DNA of 64,000 nucleotides from Lachnospiraceae bacterium (GTDB lineage Bacteria; Bacillota; Clostridia; Lachnospirales; Lachnospiraceae). The notes below the pieces were generated by a model. The model was not told where the DNA came from, made no database searches, and worked only from the letters and a program-made list of their open reading frames with translations. The first letter of the stretch is position 1; each line of letters opens with the position of its first letter. A program made the position numbers and the translations under genes. The stretch spans positions 1-64,000 of the forward strand of contig JAFXXN010000198.1 in assembly GCA_017542245.1 (NCBI GenBank). The letters are read 5' to 3'. Shown here one piece after another: positions 60,478-64,000 of the stretch.

Positions 60478-61635
60478 ATGGATAAAAAGAATAATAAAAA
60501 AATAGATGATCTTCATAAAGATCCTTTTGAGGAGTACTTGAAAATAGGGGAACCTGAAAAGGTTGACAAGGCGTACGCGTGGCAGACAGCAGTCGGACTT
60601 CAGGATGTAGATAAACTTAGTACTTCAGATTATCTTATGAATACGGCAAGAGAGAATATCGAAGGCGAGATCAGTATAGACGAGGCTAAACGTCGTATAG
60701 ACAGCTATTATAAGGAATCTGCAGAACATAAGCCTGAGAGAACTGAAGAAGCAGACAAGGTTTCGGTAAGAATTGCTGAAATCTTATCAGAAAAATCATT
60801 CGTTTTTTCGCCTACGCAATATATCTCTATTCATAGGCGTCTGTTTTTGGGAATCTATTCTCATGCCGGAAAGATAAGGGACTATGACATCTCGAAGAGG
60901 GAGTGGGTGTTAGACGGAGCCTCCGTAATGTACGGAGGAGCTAACGAGCTTAGGGAGACGCTGGAATATGACTTTAATACCGAACGGGAATTTGACTATT
61001 CCGGCAGGACCATGAGTGAGATTATTAGCCATTTGACCCGTTTTGTATCAAATCTGTGGCAGATACATATATTTGGAGAAGGAAATACCCGCACTACTGC
61101 AGTATTTTTTATAAAATATCTCAGGTCTCTTGGATTTAATGTGACAAACGATGTATTTGCAAAGAATGCATGGTATTTCAGAAATTCTCTTGTAAGGGCA
61201 AATTATACCAATATACAAAAGGGTATCCATGAAGACAGATCCTTTCTGGAGGTTTTCTTGAAAAATCTCCTTATGGGTGAAAATAATGAACTGAAGAACA
61301 GATACATGCATATAGCTTGGAAGGAAACGACACATTCAGATGGCAAACAACACATTGAACAACACATTGAACGACACATTGAGCACCACATTCAGGAAAA
61401 AAATGACCTTTTGAGTATTCTTAATGAGCAGGCAGTTTCACCTAAGGCAAAGGCAAACATTCTTAAATTGTATGAGAGTTTCGGTCTGGAAAAGATATTT
61501 GGAAGAACAGATGTAGTCGAGGTCCTCAGCATAACAGAGAAACCGGCAACTACGCTTTTAGGAAAGATGTATTCTTTGAAATTGACTGAAAAGATTATCG
61601 GAGCAGGAAAAGGTAAATATCGCTTTATAGTGTAA
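60478..61635 (+). CDS. Fic-domain protein within the BREX operon
   Basis: 385 residues; AAGGAG precedes the ATG. The N-terminal segment TARENIEGEIS (near 57) resembles the self-inhibitory helix of Fic proteins and keeps the Glu. The Fic core at about 118-230 includes HIFGEGNTRTT, matching HxFxxGNxR, so the AMP-transferase-type active site is complete. A HIEQ-type repeat (about 290-307) and a winged-helix-like end follow. Fic proteins usually AMPylate or otherwise NMP-modify proteins. It lies between brxC (9 nt before) and pglX (12 nt after). Confidence 0.88.
   Translation: MDKKNNKKIDDLHKDPFEEYLKIGEPEKVDKAYAWQTAVGLQDVDKLSTSDYLMNTARENIEGEISIDEAKRRIDSYYKESAEHKPERTEEADKVSVRIAEILSEKSFVFSPTQYISIHRRLFLGIYSHAGKIRDYDISKREWVLDGASVMYGGANELRETLEYDFNTEREFDYSGRTMSEIISHLTRFVSNLWQIHIFGEGNTRTTAVFFIKYLRSLGFNVTNDVFAKNAWYFRNSLVRANYTNIQKGIHEDRSFLEVFLKNLLMGENNELKNRYMHIAWKETTHSDGKQHIEQHIERHIEHHIQEKNDLLSILNEQAVSPKAKANILKLYESFGLEKIFGRTDVVEVLSITEKPATTLLGKMYSLKLTEKIIGAGKGKYRFIV
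61350..61397 (+). repeat. 12-bp tandem repeat within the fic gene
   Basis: Four units: ACACATTGAACA, ACACATTGAACG, ACACATTGAGCA, CCACATTCAGGA. They encode HIEQ-HIER-HIEH-HIQE. The length is a multiple of three, so copy-number changes would keep the frame. Confidence 0.85.
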
Positions 61636-61647
61636 AGGAGCAAAGGA

Positions 61648-64000
61648 ATGGATAAAGGTATATTGCAGAGATATTCGACATGGGCAAAAGTAAACCTTGA
61701 AAATCAGATCGAGGTATCTTTGAAATCATTAGGAATAAATGGTGATGACGATATAAAGAAAGCAAAATTGGTTGGAGATGTCATGACCATAGAAGGTGAT
61801 CCTACATCGTATCCTGCCGGAATGTTTGGCAAAAGAAAAGACATTATTGACCTTGTAACAAGAAATGGATACCGCAATGTCATTGAAGAATTTGCATATA
61901 CCTGGTTTAACAGGTTTGTGGCACTTCGATTCATGGAAGTACATGGATTCCTTGATCATGGCTTTAGGGTCCTTTCAAATACTTCCGGTGGAATAGAGCC
62001 GGAGATACTGAAAAACCTTAATCATGTAAAGAATGAACTACGTCTTGACATTGACCTGTGCAATGAATATAAGCAGCAGGGTAAGATTGAAGAATTATTC
62101 CGTCATGTACTTATCAAGCAGTGTAATGTACTTTCTGGAATACTTCCTATGCTTTTTAGCTCAGACCTTGGATATTTGGAATTGTTGCTGCCCAAAACAC
62201 TTCTCAAAGGGGAGACTGTAATTACAAGGCTGGTTGAGATACCTGAAGATGTCTTCTTGGAAGATATAGAGATAATAGGCTGGATGTACCAGTTTTATAT
62301 CTCTTCTAAGAAGGATGAGGTATATGCATCAAAGAAGACTATAACAAAAGATACACTCCCGGCAGTAACTCAGCTCTTTACACCCGATTGGATAGTGCGG
62401 TATATGGCAGAAAACACTGTAGGTCGGTTATGGCTGGAAAGCTATCCGGATTCTTCACTTCATTTTGAAATGAAGTACTATGTGGAAGATGCAGAGCAGA
62501 CAGAAGATGTTCGGAAGAAGATAGATGAGATAAAATATAAGAATGTGAATCCGGAAGAAATCAGGATTATTGAGCCGTGCTGTGGTTCTGGGCATATTTT
62601 AGTTTATGTGTTTGATTTGCTTTATAAAATGTATGAAGAACGTGGATATCAAAAGCGAGATATCCCTACATTGATACTGAAGAACAACCTTGTGGGTCTA
62701 GATGTAGATAAGCGTGCAGCACAGCTGGCATCTTTCTCTCTGATTATGAAGGCCAGAAGTGTAAACAACAGGTTCTTCAATGATCAGTATTATGTGATGC
62801 CACTAGTCTATGAAATTCAAGATTCCAAGTTACTTGAGGAATTGGAGTACCGTAAACATCTGAAAGATCTGAATCTCTTGAATGATGAAGAAACCAAGCT
62901 GATACACTATCTTGTAGATACATTTGAAAATGGAAAGACAATTGGATCACTTCTTAAAGTGAAGCCAATAGATTTCGCCTGCGTGGACGGAGCATTTGGT
63001 AAAATATCAAAAGCTGCTGTTACAAATCTGTTCAATATAGATTTTTTGAATATAGGAATGAAGAGACTGAGAGAGCTTTCTGATTTGGCGAAGGTTCTGT
63101 CGACTAAGTATGATGTGATGATTACGAATCCGCCCTATATTAATCCATCATCGATGGAAGCTATCGTGAAAGAATACGCAACAAAGGAATATCCGGATAG
63201 TAAAACGGATATGTTTGCCATGTTTATGGAGACGGGATTTGTAAAGCCCAATGGATATATAGCGATGATTAATATGCATAGCTGGATGTTTTTAGCTAGC
63301 TATGAAAAATTAAGAAAGGGTGTTGCTAATTCAAAATCAATTATTAATATGGTTCATCTTGGAGCTAGGGCGTTCGAGGCAATAGCTGGGGAAGTAGTTC
63401 AGACTACATCCTTTGTATTTAGAAATGAATATTTGTGTGGATTCAAGGGAACATTTTGTCGATTAGTAGATGCCCCTACACAACAGGATAAGGAGGCAAT
63501 GTTCTTATCTGATAAGAATCGATACATTGTAGGACAGGATGTTTTTGCAAAAATTCCTGGAAATCCAATAGCATACTGGTTGAGCAATCAGGTGGTACGT
63601 AATTTTGATACTATGAAAACCATAGGCGATTATGGAAACGGCAGAATTGGTTTGGTAACAGGGGACGCTGGGCGTTTTATTCGCTTTTGGCATGAGGTTG
63701 CAGAAAACCGAATAGGATTTGGCATTAAAAACAATGATGAATCTATTGCATCGAAAAAGAGATGGTTCCCGATTCATAATGGCGGTGAGTTCAGGAAATG
63801 GTTTGGTAATCTGGATAGTGTTGTTAATTGGGAAAATGACGGATACGAAATGAAATTCGACAATTATATGGGAAAACGAGTAAGATCCCATAACTATAAT
63901 GGAGAATATGCTTTTGCAAGAGCATTAAGTTGGACGACTATCTCTACGGGAGATTTTTGTTGCCGTTATGCGGATAATGGTTTCATTTTTGATACGGCTG
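61648..64000 (+). CDS. pglX: BREX adenine-specific DNA methyltransferase PglX, 3' partial
   Basis: The ATG at 61648 follows GGAGCAAAGGA; 784 codons are visible and the frame is open at the window edge. Family members have about 1100-1200 residues, so about a third is missing. The SAM-binding motif is EPCCGSGHIL (near 309) and the catalytic adenine motif is TNPPYIN (near 494). The N-terminal YTWFNRFVALRFMEVH and PDWIVRYMAENTVGRLW are typical of PglX. It methylates an asymmetric host DNA motif at adenine N6, marking self DNA for BREX. pglZ and brxL are expected beyond the window. Confidence 0.94.
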   Translation, partial: MDKGILQRYSTWAKVNLENQIEVSLKSLGINGDDDIKKAKLVGDVMTIEGDPTSYPAGMFGKRKDIIDLVTRNGYRNVIEEFAYTWFNRFVALRFMEVHGFLDHGFRVLSNTSGGIEPEILKNLNHVKNELRLDIDLCNEYKQQGKIEELFRHVLIKQCNVLSGILPMLFSSDLGYLELLLPKTLLKGETVITRLVEIPEDVFLEDIEIIGWMYQFYISSKKDEVYASKKTITKDTLPAVTQLFTPDWIVRYMAENTVGRLWLESYPDSSLHFEMKYYVEDAEQTEDVRKKIDEIKYKNVNPEEIRIIEPCCGSGHILVYVFDLLYKMYEERGYQKRDIPTLILKNNLVGLDVDKRAAQLASFSLIMKARSVNNRFFNDQYYVMPLVYEIQDSKLLEELEYRKHLKDLNLLNDEETKLIHYLVDTFENGKTIGSLLKVKPIDFACVDGAFGKISKAAVTNLFNIDFLNIGMKRLRELSDLAKVLSTKYDVMITNPPYINPSSMEAIVKEYATKEYPDSKTDMFAMFMETGFVKPNGYIAMINMHSWMFLASYEKLRKGVANSKSIINMVHLGARAFEAIAGEVVQTTSFVFRNEYLCGFKGTFCRLVDAPTQQDKEAMFLSDKNRYIVGQDVFAKIPGNPIAYWLSNQVVRNFDTMKTIGDYGNGRIGLVTGDAGRFIRFWHEVAENRIGFGIKNNDESIASKKRWFPIHNGGEFRKWFGNLDSVVNWENDGYEMKFDNYMGKRVRSHNYNGEYAFARALSWTTISTGDFCCRYADNGFIFDTA

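Overview
The window looks like a chromosomal segment of a low-GC, anaerobic Gram-positive bacterium of the Lachnospiraceae type (Butyrivibrio or Pseudobutyrivibrio would fit). This is inferred from the electron-bifurcating-type [FeFe] hydrogenase subunits, a T-box serS, the short archaeal-type ProS, Pro-Thr-rich linkers on lipoproteins and kinases, and strong AGGAGG ribosome sites with TTGACA/TATAAT promoters. No rRNA is present; there is one tRNA-Pro.

Layout. 1-3118: hydB (5' end cut by the window) and hydA. 3119-12480: mixed housekeeping and transport genes: HAD phosphatase, lipoprotein esterase, XRE regulator, a three-gene ABC transporter operon, an operon of signal peptidase plus a cyclic-nucleotide-domain/NhaC antiporter fusion, ispE and greA. 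12480-27848: htrA, then exopolysaccharide functions (priming glycosyltransferase, GT2, two Wzz-like proteins, CapD-like dehydratase, rmlA) interleaved with clpX, T-box/serS, a lipid kinase and riboswitch-controlled queT. 27907-46502: a signalling-rich block with an APH-like pseudokinase, two transmembrane Ser/Thr kinases, a chemoreceptor, metK, proS, a TPR protein, and a 1625-residue kinase/ATPase/TPR/GAF/GGDEF protein whose kinase domain appears dead.

46681-55488: an intact tRNA-Pro gene, and 8.7 kb later a 21-bp perfect copy of its 3' end followed by a terminator. This is the signature of an integrated element. No integrase is visible between them, and one gene there is broken. The interval holds a double M15 peptidase, a four-gene operon of unknown function (one gene interrupted by a stop codon, one of 59 codons), a candidate non-coding RNA, a MATE/ATPase fusion, a thioesterase, a micro-operon for 36- and 28-residue proteins, and a RelB/PIN toxin-antitoxin pair.

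55647-64000: a BREX phage-defence operon, brxA-brxB-brxC-fic-pglX, with a Fic protein between brxC and pglX; it runs off the window end.

Signals that annotation by homology would miss: a 39-nt hairpin conserved in the leaders of the HAD gene and greA, with tandem G.A pairs and partial covariation; the micro-operon at 54073-54457; the tRNA-bounded island; and the candidate ncRNA at 50990-51276. All functional statements come from reading motifs and gene context by eye; no database search was run.
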